Source of the DNA: a virus
Strand: one strand, 5' to 3'
DNA length: 22,935 bases
Virus record (IMG/VR): IMGVR_UViG_3300046007_006061
Coordinates: 1-22,935 of that record
Shown: positions 15,566 to 22,773 of the stretch, one piece after another
Layout of the letters: the number at the start of each line of letters is the position of its first letter
How positions within the stretch are numbered: position 1 is the first letter of the stretch
Program-made: the position numbers and the translations under genes
The notes under the pieces: generated by a model
Databases searched by the model: none
What the model was told of the DNA's origin: nothing
Seen by the model: the letters and a program-made list of their open reading frames with translations, nothing else

Positions 15566-18500
15566 AAGGATTTCGTGTTCTATATTTGATATGGAGTATA
15601 GGCAGATGTGATACATTTTCTATTCTTATGTTTTTACCAACAGCCTGTTCTTCAGCCACTATTGCTCGACTTAATTCAAGGTATTGATATTCAGTACCGC
15701 CATCTGTCTTGGTATTTGAAGCAATGTCCCCATCAATTCCGTCTGCAATAGAGAGAACCTGATAGATTCCATTATTTGATGCAGAACCGCTCACTCTGAT
15801 GTATGAACCAACTGCTATTCCTATGCTTGTTGCTGCACCAAACAAACGTGTTCCTTGAATTGGCACTTTGTATGCAAGGAGATTCTTGTTGCCGGTGTTT
15901 ATTGGATTGATGAATCTTAAATGCATCTTTTGTGGGTCGGATTGGGAATCAGGAATAATATAACGGGGTGTCGATGGATCCAAATTAGTTAGATAATTTA
16001 TATCGTTGGATGCGACTACTCCATTGTGATCATATCTTGGTTTTGTGGTATTGAATATAGAATTTGTTCCGCTAGGAGCCATTCCCTGAAGAACAATCTT
16101 GTTTCCATTTTCTATAAGTCCAACAAACTTTCTGATCTTATTTGTACAGGTTATAATTTGTGGGTTTGTTCCGGCAGTATTTGTTTTACTTGCGCTTGTA
16201 AACTCGCCATAGGAATTAATATTGCAAGTTATTCCTGTGGTTAGAGCCTGCAATTTTCCAATTTTAGCCGCCGTTGTTGGTATTCCCGTTACAAGATCAA
16301 CATAAGATAATCCTGTAGCCCCACTTGATAAAGATAATCCATCCATCTCATTGCGCGTAAGATCAATGTAGGTGTGGTGTGGAGATTTTCGGAATGATAT
16401 CTGATTACTAGTTAAAGAATTTGTTACTCCTGCTTCTTTACTGTGGAATGAGATATAGGAAAATAGTTTATAAAAATCCCCAAAGTGAACACCTTCAACA
16501 TTTGGGTTTGGTGAATTTCCCTCATCTCCCAATTGTTCATTTGTTATTTCGGATTCTGCAACATAGTTGTATTCCCCAAACTCTGTGCTTGGTATTGTTT
16601 TACCATGAAGAATTACCGCAAATGTTTTTCCTCCGGATACTCTAACATCGGACTGAAACTTAATTGCAAGATTTTTAACATCCATGGAATTTATAGCACT
16701 GATAGTTGGATCTAGAGTCACATCAATAGTCCCACCGGTAACATATACACCACCCTGATTTGGTACTTCTGTACTGTTTCCAGATGCTTCGTTACTCCTA
16801 CTTGGACCAATATCTGGATTGTCTGGTGGTGGGTCTGTAATTTCTTTTATACGTTCAAGATAATTTGGTATTTGAACTATTGAGTTTGCAGAATAAAAAG
16901 AATCTGCTCCATGAGTCACTCCATAAAACGTATCTTTACTCGCCCATGAGATGTCTTTTTGTATGTCTGTTGTGGTAAGGCTAATCGTAATTGGATGATT
17001 AACAAATTGTGTTTCAGCAGTTTCTGTTGGTGTGGTTGTATCTGCTCTTTGATCATAAATCAAGAATGATCCAGATGCATCAGAACTTAAAGGATCTGTC
17101 TCCCAATAATCTGGACTACTCAAGTCGATCCATTTGTTTCTGCCATGTGTATTGTTGTACGAAGTGTTAAAGGCTGTATCTTTAAAGAATAGTTTGTCTA
17201 GGTCAGGATTGGGGGATCCTGTTCGACATCTTTTTATTAGAGATGGTCGCAATGGAGTGTGAAATTGTCCTCGACTTATTTCAAGTGCTGCTCCAGATAA
17301 TGTACTGCCAACGGCTCTATCATATCTGAATGGAGCAGTGGGGCTTTCATCGTCTGTTTTTCCGATAATGGAATCTTGGAAAATGAAATTTCCATGAAAA
17401 CAACGGATAATCGCAATCAATGCTCCGTTCGATTTATTGTTTTGCATGAAAGTGCATTTATCCAAAACAATATCGCGTATCATGGATGAAGAAGTTCCTG
17501 CTGGAGGAATCTTCATTGCTGATGGGAAATTGTACTCTGCCCATCGCTGCTCATATTGATCTGAAATATTTAAATTCGGATTCAATGTGAATCCAACAAA
17601 CGAACCACCCGCCTCAAAAAATGGTCCTTGGGAATAATAATCTTTGGAACTCATCTCGTAGTAAATACGATTTCTTGATTGTCCACCAGAGCCAGGAAAT
17701 ATTTGAAAGACATCCGTATGTGCGTGTCCTGGGACGTTAGAGCCACTTAATCCAGCACCAACCACATCATGAGTTAATGTTGTGCCAGCATTGAATGGGT
17801 TTCCGATGATATCCGATGCAGTGCATTTTACTCCGCAGCCAACGTCTCTCCAGCAGTCTTCGAATATTTTTTCTGCATGGCATTTGTTCATGAAATAAAC
17901 TTGTCCACCTTTGGTGAATGCTTGCATATCGGAAAAAGTTGAACCGATCAGACACATAGAGGTGCAGTCTGCCGTTTCTATCACTGTACTATTCCCTAAG
18001 CCTTCAACAAAGTTTCTATTGACTGTTGTGGCATCAGTTCTCCAATTTGGATTGTAAGTCAACCCACTGTATTGGTAGAACCATTTTGCGGCTCTTTGTC
18101 TAAAGTCTACTATAGTCTCTCCTACATTTTGTACAGTAACATTTATTTCAACATCCGCTGGTATTTGATTTCCATAGGGATCACGATCATTATCACCAAA
18201 AATTCTTACATAACTAGGTCTTGTTTTTTCCCAATCAAAGAGTGGTTGGTGATTGAAGTTACAGTTACAGTTCTCAACTAGAACATGAACTCCACCATAC
18301 TGAGAAGTTGCAACAGTGTATGTTATTCCTTTTATTGGATTCGTAAATATTTTTCTATTGGGATTCGTAAACGAAAATATTCTGCCTTCTTTAGTGGCAG
18401 TATTGATGGATCGGCTTGGTTGATCTATTTTTAGATTGAGAAATCTATACTTGTTTAAGGCAAGTCCTGCTTCATTTCCTCGTTTTCTCAAAGTCACATT

Positions 18501-19259
18501 TGCATTTTGATAAGGAGTAAAAGTAACATATCTTTTTAGGTTGTTTACTCTTAATGCAGATGAAAACGATGTATATCCAATAGTTCCGAGGTCATAGTCA
18601 ACTCTTTGACCATTATTACCCATAAGATAAATTATCAAACCATCCACTTCTTTTGCAGTCCCACCAGCAGCGATCAACACACCTTCTATAGTTTTCTTTG
18701 GTGTTGTTGGCGTGATTCCATCGTTGTCATCGTTGCCAGTACTAGCATTTACATAGAATTCTTCTCTTGGTAAAGACCCATTAAAATTTGTAGCGAAAAA
18801 ATATGAGTGGTGTCCGTGTTTTAGATTTCTTAAGCCAGGAGCGAGAGGGCTAAAATTGGGAATTTGATCACCCATTGCTTCGCCTTGAAGAACTTGGGGA
18901 TATCCACTATTTGGATAGACTTTCGCTCGTAGTTCATTGTATTCATTGTCGGGAATACCACTGCTCAATGTTATGTTGTAACATGTGGCACCGATTGTTG
19001 CGTTATATGATTGATCTGTTACAGTGACAACGGGACCATTATTGAGTTGAAACTCAACGCGATCTATTCCCGATATGTGATATGCCAACAACGGAATCTC
19101 TGTTGGGGAATCATAATCCTTGAAAAGTGGTGCTGCCCACCGTGCAATCGTATTGTTGTGGTATGCAGGATTATTCGGATCACCAACTTGTTCTAAAGTA
19201 TTATCTGGATTTACTGGATAATCTGAAAATATATCTGTGCCAGATGTTATTGTTGACAT
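15564..19259 (-). CDS. Large beta-helix tail spike / receptor-binding protein
   Basis: 1231 residues from the ATG at 19259 (MSTITSGTDIF), chosen because AAGGA lies seven bases upstream (19267-19271). The frame reaches back to an ATG at 19295, but that start overlaps the upstream gene and lacks a site. The N-terminal ~160 residues are a particle-attachment-like beta region (EIPLLAYHISGIDRVEFQLNNG). Residues from about 175 (EFYVNASTGNDDNDGITPTTPKKTIEGVL) show the classic entry motif of pectate-lyase-like right-handed beta-helices, YV...G.D.NDG..P..TI. Helix-like coils continue through about residue 700, with unusual Cys/His content (ENCNCNFNH, CHAEKIFEDCWRDVGCGVKC, GHAHTDVFQ). The C-terminal 400 residues are further beta domains. 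Tail spikes of this fold often bind or cleave polysaccharide; catalytic residues cannot be assigned here. Confidence 0.8.
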   Translation of the reverse strand: MSTITSGTDIFSDYPVNPDNTLEQVGDPNNPAYHNNTIARWAAPLFKDYDSPTEIPLLAYHISGIDRVEFQLNNGPVVTVTDQSYNATIGATCYNITLSSGIPDNEYNELRAKVYPNSGYPQVLQGEAMGDQIPNFSPLAPGLRNLKHGHHSYFFATNFNGSLPREEFYVNASTGNDDNDGITPTTPKKTIEGVLIAAGGTAKEVDGLIIYLMGNNGQRVDYDLGTIGYTSFSSALRVNNLKRYVTFTPYQNANVTLRKRGNEAGLALNKYRFLNLKIDQPSRSINTATKEGRIFSFTNPNRKIFTNPIKGITYTVATSQYGGVHVLVENCNCNFNHQPLFDWEKTRPSYVRIFGDNDRDPYGNQIPADVEINVTVQNVGETIVDFRQRAAKWFYQYSGLTYNPNWRTDATTVNRNFVEGLGNSTVIETADCTSMCLIGSTFSDMQAFTKGGQVYFMNKCHAEKIFEDCWRDVGCGVKCTASDIIGNPFNAGTTLTHDVVGAGLSGSNVPGHAHTDVFQIFPGSGGQSRNRIYYEMSSKDYYSQGPFFEAGGSFVGFTLNPNLNISDQYEQRWAEYNFPSAMKIPPAGTSSSMIRDIVLDKCTFMQNNKSNGALIAIIRCFHGNFIFQDSIIGKTDDESPTAPFRYDRAVGSTLSGAALEISRGQFHTPLRPSLIKRCRTGSPNPDLDKLFFKDTAFNTSYNNTHGRNKWIDLSSPDYWETDPLSSDASGSFLIYDQRADTTTPTETAETQFVNHPITISLTTTDIQKDISWASKDTFYGVTHGADSFYSANSIVQIPNYLERIKEITDPPPDNPDIGPSRSNEASGNSTEVPNQGGVYVTGGTIDVTLDPTISAINSMDVKNLAIKFQSDVRVSGGKTFAVILHGKTIPSTEFGEYNYVAESEITNEQLGDEGNSPNPNVEGVHFGDFYKLFSYISFHSKEAGVTNSLTSNQISFRKSPHHTYIDLTRNEMDGLSLSSGATGLSYVDLVTGIPTTAAKIGKLQALTTGITCNINSYGEFTSASKTNTAGTNPQIITCTNKIRKFVGLIENGNKIVLQGMAPSGTNSIFNTTKPRYDHNGVVASNDINYLTNLDPSTPRYIIPDSQSDPQKMHLRFINPINTGNKNLLAYKVPIQGTRLFGAATSIGIAVGSYIRVSGSASNNGIYQVLSIADGIDGDIASNTKTDGGTEYQYLELSRAIVAEEQAVGKNIRIENVSHLPILHIKYRTRNP

Positions 19260-19269
19260 TTGTAGTTCC

Positions 19270-19680
19270 TTAGACCCAATTTCTATTGTTTGCAACGGTG
19301 AGGTTAAGTTTTGCTTCTATTATTTCGGCATTTGCTGGAAGTGATGTCAGATTGAAAGCCATTGCTGTTCGTGTTGGACTTCTTACTTGTATGAGTGTCC
19401 CTAACACCCCACTTTCTGATGGAGCATCTTCTCCATCGTTCCATGGGTTCAATAGACCGATTGGAACTTGTGTTGCTTGTTCGAAATCACCACCATTGGG
19501 TAATACAGGAGTGCCATTCCATCTATCGTCTAATGCTCCATAAATTACAGGATTGTGCCAATAGAAAGTATCAAACTCTGGTATTACTATGATTTCACTC
19601 TCGGTGGTTTGTGGTGGACTACCACCATCAAGCCTCACTCTGTTCTTGATGTTTCTTTTGTTTATAAAATCGCTACGCAT
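19270..19680 (-). CDS. Small spike-operon protein with partial DNRLRE-like segment
   Basis: 136 residues, MRSDFINKRNIKNRV onwards. The ATG is one base from the stop of the upstream gene, with AGGAA seven bases before it. The basic N-terminus is followed by an acidic/Pro-rich middle (EIIVIPEFDTFYWHNPVIYG). The last 45 residues (GTLIQVRSPTRTAMAFNLTSLPANAEIIEAKLNLTVAN) match the start of DNRLRE-type beta-sandwich domains (R...AFDLS.LP..A.I..A.L.L.V). Such domains usually run on for another 80 or more residues, but this frame stops at NNRNWV. The stop lies inside the Shine-Dalgarno of the spike gene, so translation is coupled. It may be a spike cofactor or a truncated carbohydrate-binding module. 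Confidence 0.7.
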   Translation of the reverse strand: MRSDFINKRNIKNRVRLDGGSPPQTTESEIIVIPEFDTFYWHNPVIYGALDDRWNGTPVLPNGGDFEQATQVPIGLLNPWNDGEDAPSESGVLGTLIQVRSPTRTAMAFNLTSLPANAEIIEAKLNLTVANNRNWV

Positions 19681-19681
19681 A

Positions 19682-21277
19682 TTAGGTTCCTATGTAATAG
19701 AGAGTGGCACCATTGACCGTTGACCACGCCTGAATTCTATTCAAGTTATCCGTTTCAATGAATATTTGATCTCCGTTGTACAACGGGAATCCGACTTGTG
19801 ATAACACTGCCGATGAGAATCCAATGAATATGGTTCCTGTATTGTTTAGGTCACTTCGGAAGTGTACACCGCTTTGTAATGCTACAGACGAGAATGTATT
19901 TACACCACCCGAAGGAGACACAGCAACTTTGTTAGCAGTTCCGCCTGTTGGTTGTGCTATTCTTTGAATGTCAACCTTCACCATTTTATTACTTGAAGAA
20001 TCCGTTGAAACAAGGTTGTCGGATCCTGTTGTGGTGAATATGGTATTCAACGAGTTCATATTTGATGAGATCGTTGAAATTGTATTGTTTATGTTTGCTG
20101 AATTTACATCAGACGTATACAAATAGTTGTATTCTGCACCAACCTCATTAAACTTCAGTTTATTCAATTGGGTGAGTGCATCACCGGTTAATGCCATGTA
20201 ATCACCCGATGCACCAAGAACTCTTATAACAGCGGTAACTGAATCTGTGGCAGCATTCAAGTCTCTAATATCAAGGTTAGCACCAGTGACGGTGATTGGA
20301 ACCATATCACTGCCTGTATAGCCGTGAACGGGCATCACTTGAGATCTAGAGGTTGGCAAACTGGTTCCAAATGAAAGACCATCTATCTTGAGGAATTCTA
20401 AATTATCAACGATAGCGGTAACACCAACAGAACCAGTAACAAGATTCACATACAACGCACCAGTGCTATCAACCTTGAATGGAATTTTGGTGTCGTAATT
20501 ATTGATGTTGGTAAGACCGTGTGTGAAGACCGCAACAGGATATGCACCTGAAAGACCAACGACACGGACGGTATCTTCTGCATTGAAAGATTGGTCAGAT
20601 CTCACTAATGTTGCTAATGTTAAAGGAGTTGCTCCACTTGTTGCTCTTAATAATCTTGTTTCAAATCCAGAAGAGGTACTATCTATCGGCGTACTACTAG
20701 ATACAACATTCACATTGTTCAACACAGACACACTATCAGAACCATATGTCAGTGATCGAATGTCGAGGTCTGTTGCGGTAACTCCAACTGCCCATCCGCC
20801 AGAGTAGCCAACGATTCTCACAACATCTTGACCCGCAGCACCAGCCGTCGCTGGATCTCCTGCTGTCAATGCACGAATTCCAAAGTTTGTTGCAGTGACT
20901 CCAACTGCCCAACCACCAGAGTATCCAACCACACGAACAACATCTTGACTAATTGCACCAGCAGTAGTTGGATCTCCTGCGGTTAATGTTCTGATGTCAA
21001 GATCAGTTGCAGTTACTCCAACGGGTTGATTTACGCTTACAGTTCCCGTTACAGTTACGGTTCCACCAACACTCGACACGGCAACCGTTGGAGTGTTTAC
21101 GATAGCAACTGGCAAACCGTTTGATGATGTAACTCTTGTACCACCTTCTCCAGTAGCACCATAAGCAATCTTCATTACTTGAAAATGATTTCCCTCTGAT
21201 GCGGAGTAGTCTGTCGCAATTACCGCTTCTCCAGAAAATCCTGATACTGCCACATTGTTGTCCGTGTCGTAAGCCAT
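19682..21277 (-). CDS. Repeat-rich phage fibre protein, first gene of the minus-strand late operon
   Basis: 531 residues. The start at 21277 has AAGGA (complement of 21284-21288) and a perfect late promoter about 34 bases upstream. The N-terminus reads MAYDTDNNVAVSGFSGEAV. Residues 72-86 are Val/Thr-rich (GTVTVTGTVSVNQPV). Two 39-residue tandem repeats follow (residues 87-164), each with GVTAT(D/N), IR.LTAGDP, AG, QDVVR.VGYSGGWAV, plus a partial third copy. Similar RVLG.SG and LDIRDL elements recur to residue 350. A short helical stretch (INNTISTISSNMNSLNTIF) precedes a C-terminal beta domain (HFRSDLNNTGTIFIGFSSAVLS, YNGDQIFIETDNLNRI). It is probably an elongated trimeric fibre or connector holding the spike; that role is inferred. 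Confidence 0.8.
   Translation of the reverse strand: MAYDTDNNVAVSGFSGEAVIATDYSASEGNHFQVMKIAYGATGEGGTRVTSSNGLPVAIVNTPTVAVSSVGGTVTVTGTVSVNQPVGVTATDLDIRTLTAGDPTTAGAISQDVVRVVGYSGGWAVGVTATNFGIRALTAGDPATAGAAGQDVVRIVGYSGGWAVGVTATDLDIRSLTYGSDSVSVLNNVNVVSSSTPIDSTSSGFETRLLRATSGATPLTLATLVRSDQSFNAEDTVRVVGLSGAYPVAVFTHGLTNINNYDTKIPFKVDSTGALYVNLVTGSVGVTAIVDNLEFLKIDGLSFGTSLPTSRSQVMPVHGYTGSDMVPITVTGANLDIRDLNAATDSVTAVIRVLGASGDYMALTGDALTQLNKLKFNEVGAEYNYLYTSDVNSANINNTISTISSNMNSLNTIFTTTGSDNLVSTDSSSNKMVKVDIQRIAQPTGGTANKVAVSPSGGVNTFSSVALQSGVHFRSDLNNTGTIFIGFSSAVLSQVGFPLYNGDQIFIETDNLNRIQAWSTVNGATLYYIGT
20747..21019 (-). repeat. 117-base tandem coding repeat (2.3 copies)
   Basis: Units of 39 codons encode residues 87-125 and 126-164 of the 531-residue fibre protein, with a partial third unit (GVTATDLDIRSLT). 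The encoded repeats differ at about 10 of 39 residues, while QDVVR and VGYSGGWAVGVTAT are invariant apart from one V/I. Confidence 0.85.
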
Positions 21278-21310
21278 TTTGATTCCTTTTTATGATTCTG
21301 TGATCTTGAT

Positions 21311-21318
21311 TATTTATA
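21311..21318 (-). promoter_or_regulatory. T4-type late promoter TATAAATA for the spike operon
   Basis: The complement of TATTTATA is a perfect TATAAATA on the minus strand. It gives a predicted start near 21305 and a leader of about 28 bases containing AAGGA before the ATG at 21277. It is the best late-promoter match in the window and the only one for three minus-strand genes spanning 5.7 kb. Confidence 0.8.
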
Positions 21319-21322
21319 CTCC

Positions 21323-21349
21323 TTGACACCACAATACATAGAGTATAAT
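21323..21349 (+). promoter_or_regulatory. Sigma70-type promoter for the gp33-like gene
   Basis: TTGACA (21323-21328) and TATAAT (21344-21349) are both perfect consensus boxes, with a short 15-base spacer. The predicted start falls at 21356-21357, on or next to the A of the ATG, so the mRNA would be leaderless or nearly so. Confidence 0.7.
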
Positions 21350-21356
21350 CCTCATC

Positions 21357-21572
21357 ATGATTGACCCCACACAGATATCCAATCTCATAGAACGAATGGT
21401 TTCCAACAGAAAGATCTCCTACATGGAGGCTGTTTTGGAAATTTGCGAAGAACATTCAGTTGATGCATCGCTTGTGGCAAAGCACTTGTCTCGTCCAATC
21501 ATTGAAAACATTGAGAACGAAGCACGACAAGTGAATCTATTGCCGCGTAAGAAATCATTGCCTTTCGCTTGA
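21357..21572 (+). CDS. 33: gp33-like late-promoter transcription accessory protein
   Basis: 71 residues. In T4, gp33 bridges RNA polymerase and the sliding clamp to activate late transcription together with sigma gp55. The central stretch here (KISYMEAVLEICEEHSVDAS, then LVAKHLSRPIIENIENEAR and NLLP) follows the pattern I recall for T4 gp33 (MSYLEA, EENSI, AKFI, IIEKIQSEA, NLL). It also resembles the short gp33 proteins of marine T4-like phages, which likewise sit next to gene 32. It lacks the long N-terminal extension of the 112-residue T4 protein. The C-terminus, KKSLPFA, is hydrophobic like the clamp-binding tail but is not the T4 sequence. There is no clear Shine-Dalgarno. The stop codon overlaps the -35 box of the gp32 promoter. 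Confidence 0.72.
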   Translation: MIDPTQISNLIERMVSNRKISYMEAVLEICEEHSVDASLVAKHLSRPIIENIENEARQVNLLPRKKSLPFA

Positions 21573-21596
21573 CACACACCGTACACGCTGTATACT
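21569..21596 (+). promoter_or_regulatory. Sigma70-type promoter for gene 32
   Basis: TTGACA (21569-21574), 16-base spacer, TATACT (21591-21596). Predicted start near 21603, leader about 41 bases. The octamer ATACTCAG occurs twice, at 21592-21599 (overlapping the -10 box) and 21611-21618, and may be an operator or RNA-binding element. Confidence 0.75.
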
Positions 21597-21643
21597 CAGC
21601 ACATTGTCAGATACTCAGTACACCCAGTAAAAGGAGCAATACG

Positions 21644-22585
21644 ATGTCAGATTTCGCAAGTTTTAAGAAAAGTTCGAAGAACAACCTTGGCAAGATTGCC
21701 AAGGAACTAGAGAAAGTCACTAAAGGCGGGGGAGAGAATTCCTACAAGGATGATCGTCTCTGGCAGCCTGAAGTTGACAAGACGGGTAACGGGTATGCAG
21801 TCATCCGTTTCCTCCCCGCTCCTCCAAGCGAGGATCTTCCTTGGGTTCGTGTCTTCAGCCACGGATTCCAAGCAAAGGGTGGTTGGTACATTGAGAACTG
21901 CCCCACCACAATCGGACAGAAGTGTCCCGTTTGTGAAGCAAACAACGAGTTGTGGAACAGCGGAAACGATGATGACAAGAACATTGCGCGTGATCGCAAG
22001 CGCAAGTTGTCCTACATCAGCAATGTCGTTGTGATTGAAGATCCTGTCAATCCTGCCAACAACGGTAAGATCTTCCTCTACCGCTATGGCAAGAAGATCT
22101 TTGATAAGATCAACGACAAGATGAATCCTCAGTACAAGGATGAGGATGCTGTGAATCCATTCGACTTCTGGCAGGGAGCGAACTTCAAGATCAAGATTCG
22201 TAATGTCGATGGATACCGCAACTACGACAAGTCAGAGTTCTCTGCATCGTCACCTCTCCTCGACGGGGATGACAAGGCACTTGAGGCTCTGTGGCGCAAG
22301 GAATACTCATTGCTTGACTTCGTGAAGCCTGATCAATTCAAGGCATACGGAGAACTCAAGACAAAGTTCCAATCCGTCATCAATGGTTCTCAGTCTCAGA
22401 AGGCAGAGGACATGGACATTTCTGAGGAAGAAGAGGATGCTTCGGAGAAGAAGTTCACCCCGAAGTTCCCAACTGCTGAAGCGAAGGCACCTGGTCGGGA
22501 AACAAAGCCAAAGACTAGCAAGGTGAGTGAAGATGATGACGAGGATGATGCCTTGTCATACTTCAAGAAGTTGGCAAATGAGTGA
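21644..22585 (+). CDS. 32: gp32-type single-stranded DNA-binding protein
   Basis: 313 residues (T4 gp32 has 301). It coats ssDNA cooperatively in phage replication, recombination and repair. I chose the ATG at 21644 because AAGGAG (21631-21636) lies seven bases upstream; the frame extends to a TTG at 21569 inside the promoter, which is rejected. The basic N-terminal segment (residues 8-25, KKSSKNNLGKIAKELEKV) matches the region used for cooperativity. The zinc site is His73-X12-Cys86-X7-Cys94-X2-Cys97, the phage gp32 pattern apart from X7 in place of X9 in T4. The core carries aromatic and basic residues (RYGKKIFDKIND, DFWQGANFKIKIRNVDGYRNYDKS). The C-terminus is strongly acidic (SEEEEDASE, EDDDEDDALSYF), as expected for the protein-interaction tail. 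Confidence 0.97.
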   Translation: MSDFASFKKSSKNNLGKIAKELEKVTKGGGENSYKDDRLWQPEVDKTGNGYAVIRFLPAPPSEDLPWVRVFSHGFQAKGGWYIENCPTTIGQKCPVCEANNELWNSGNDDDKNIARDRKRKLSYISNVVVIEDPVNPANNGKIFLYRYGKKIFDKINDKMNPQYKDEDAVNPFDFWQGANFKIKIRNVDGYRNYDKSEFSASSPLLDGDDKALEALWRKEYSLLDFVKPDQFKAYGELKTKFQSVINGSQSQKAEDMDISEEEEDASEKKFTPKFPTAEAKAPGRETKPKTSKVSEDDDEDDALSYFKKLANE

Positions 22586-22602
22586 GTTTTATACATATTG
22601 TT

Positions 22603-22703
22603 GTTCGCCCCAGTCTTCTCACTGAGTCGGCGTGGGGACAGTGCAAGCGTCTCATTACGCTATTCACTGCGCGTCGGGGAGTAACTTAACCCGCACAAGG
22701 AAC
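22603..22703 (+). ncRNA. Possible structured RNA segment downstream of gene 32
   Basis: This is a GC-richer non-coding stretch. Outer GTTC (22603-22606) can pair with GAAC (22700-22703). CCCCA (22608-22612) can pair with TGGGG (22633-22637). CAGTG (22639-22643) can pair with CACTG (22665-22669), enclosing a perfect AGCGT / ACGCT hairpin (22646-22661). CGGG (22675-22678) can pair with CCCG (22690-22693). A strong terminator follows 10 bases later. It may be the structured 3' end of the gene 32 mRNA, a processed sRNA or a riboswitch-like element. No Rfam family is identified with confidence. Confidence 0.3.
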
Positions 22704-22713
22704 TTCGCTACCG

Positions 22714-22746
22714 AACACCCCTCAGAAATGAGGGGTGTTTTATTTT
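22714..22746 (+). terminator. Rho-independent terminator after gene 32
   Basis: Perfect 10-bp stem AACACCCCTC / GAGGGGTGTT (22714-22723 with 22730-22739), loop AGAAAT, tail TTTATTTT. Confidence 0.93.
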
Positions 22747-22760
22747 CAGAACACAGCAAG

Positions 22761-22768
22761 AATAAATA
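22761..22768 (+). promoter_or_regulatory. Candidate late promoter (AATAAATA)
   Basis: AATAAATA lies 14 bases after the gene 32 terminator and five bases before an ATG. If it occupies -13 to -6, transcription would start at the A of that ATG (22774), giving a leaderless message. GTGG between them is only a poor Shine-Dalgarno. Confidence 0.45.
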
Positions 22769-22773
22769 GTGGT

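Noticed and set aside
19255-19300. Programmed frameshift joining the 136-residue protein to the spike
   Set aside because: The frames overlap, but there is no canonical slippery heptamer, and AAGGA is correctly spaced from the spike ATG at 19259. Simple coupling explains the layout.
21569-21643. Longer gp32 frame starting at TTG 21569
   Set aside because: The extra 25 codons cover the sigma70 promoter and leader, and the family N-terminus fits MSDFASFKK at 21644 with AAGGAG upstream.
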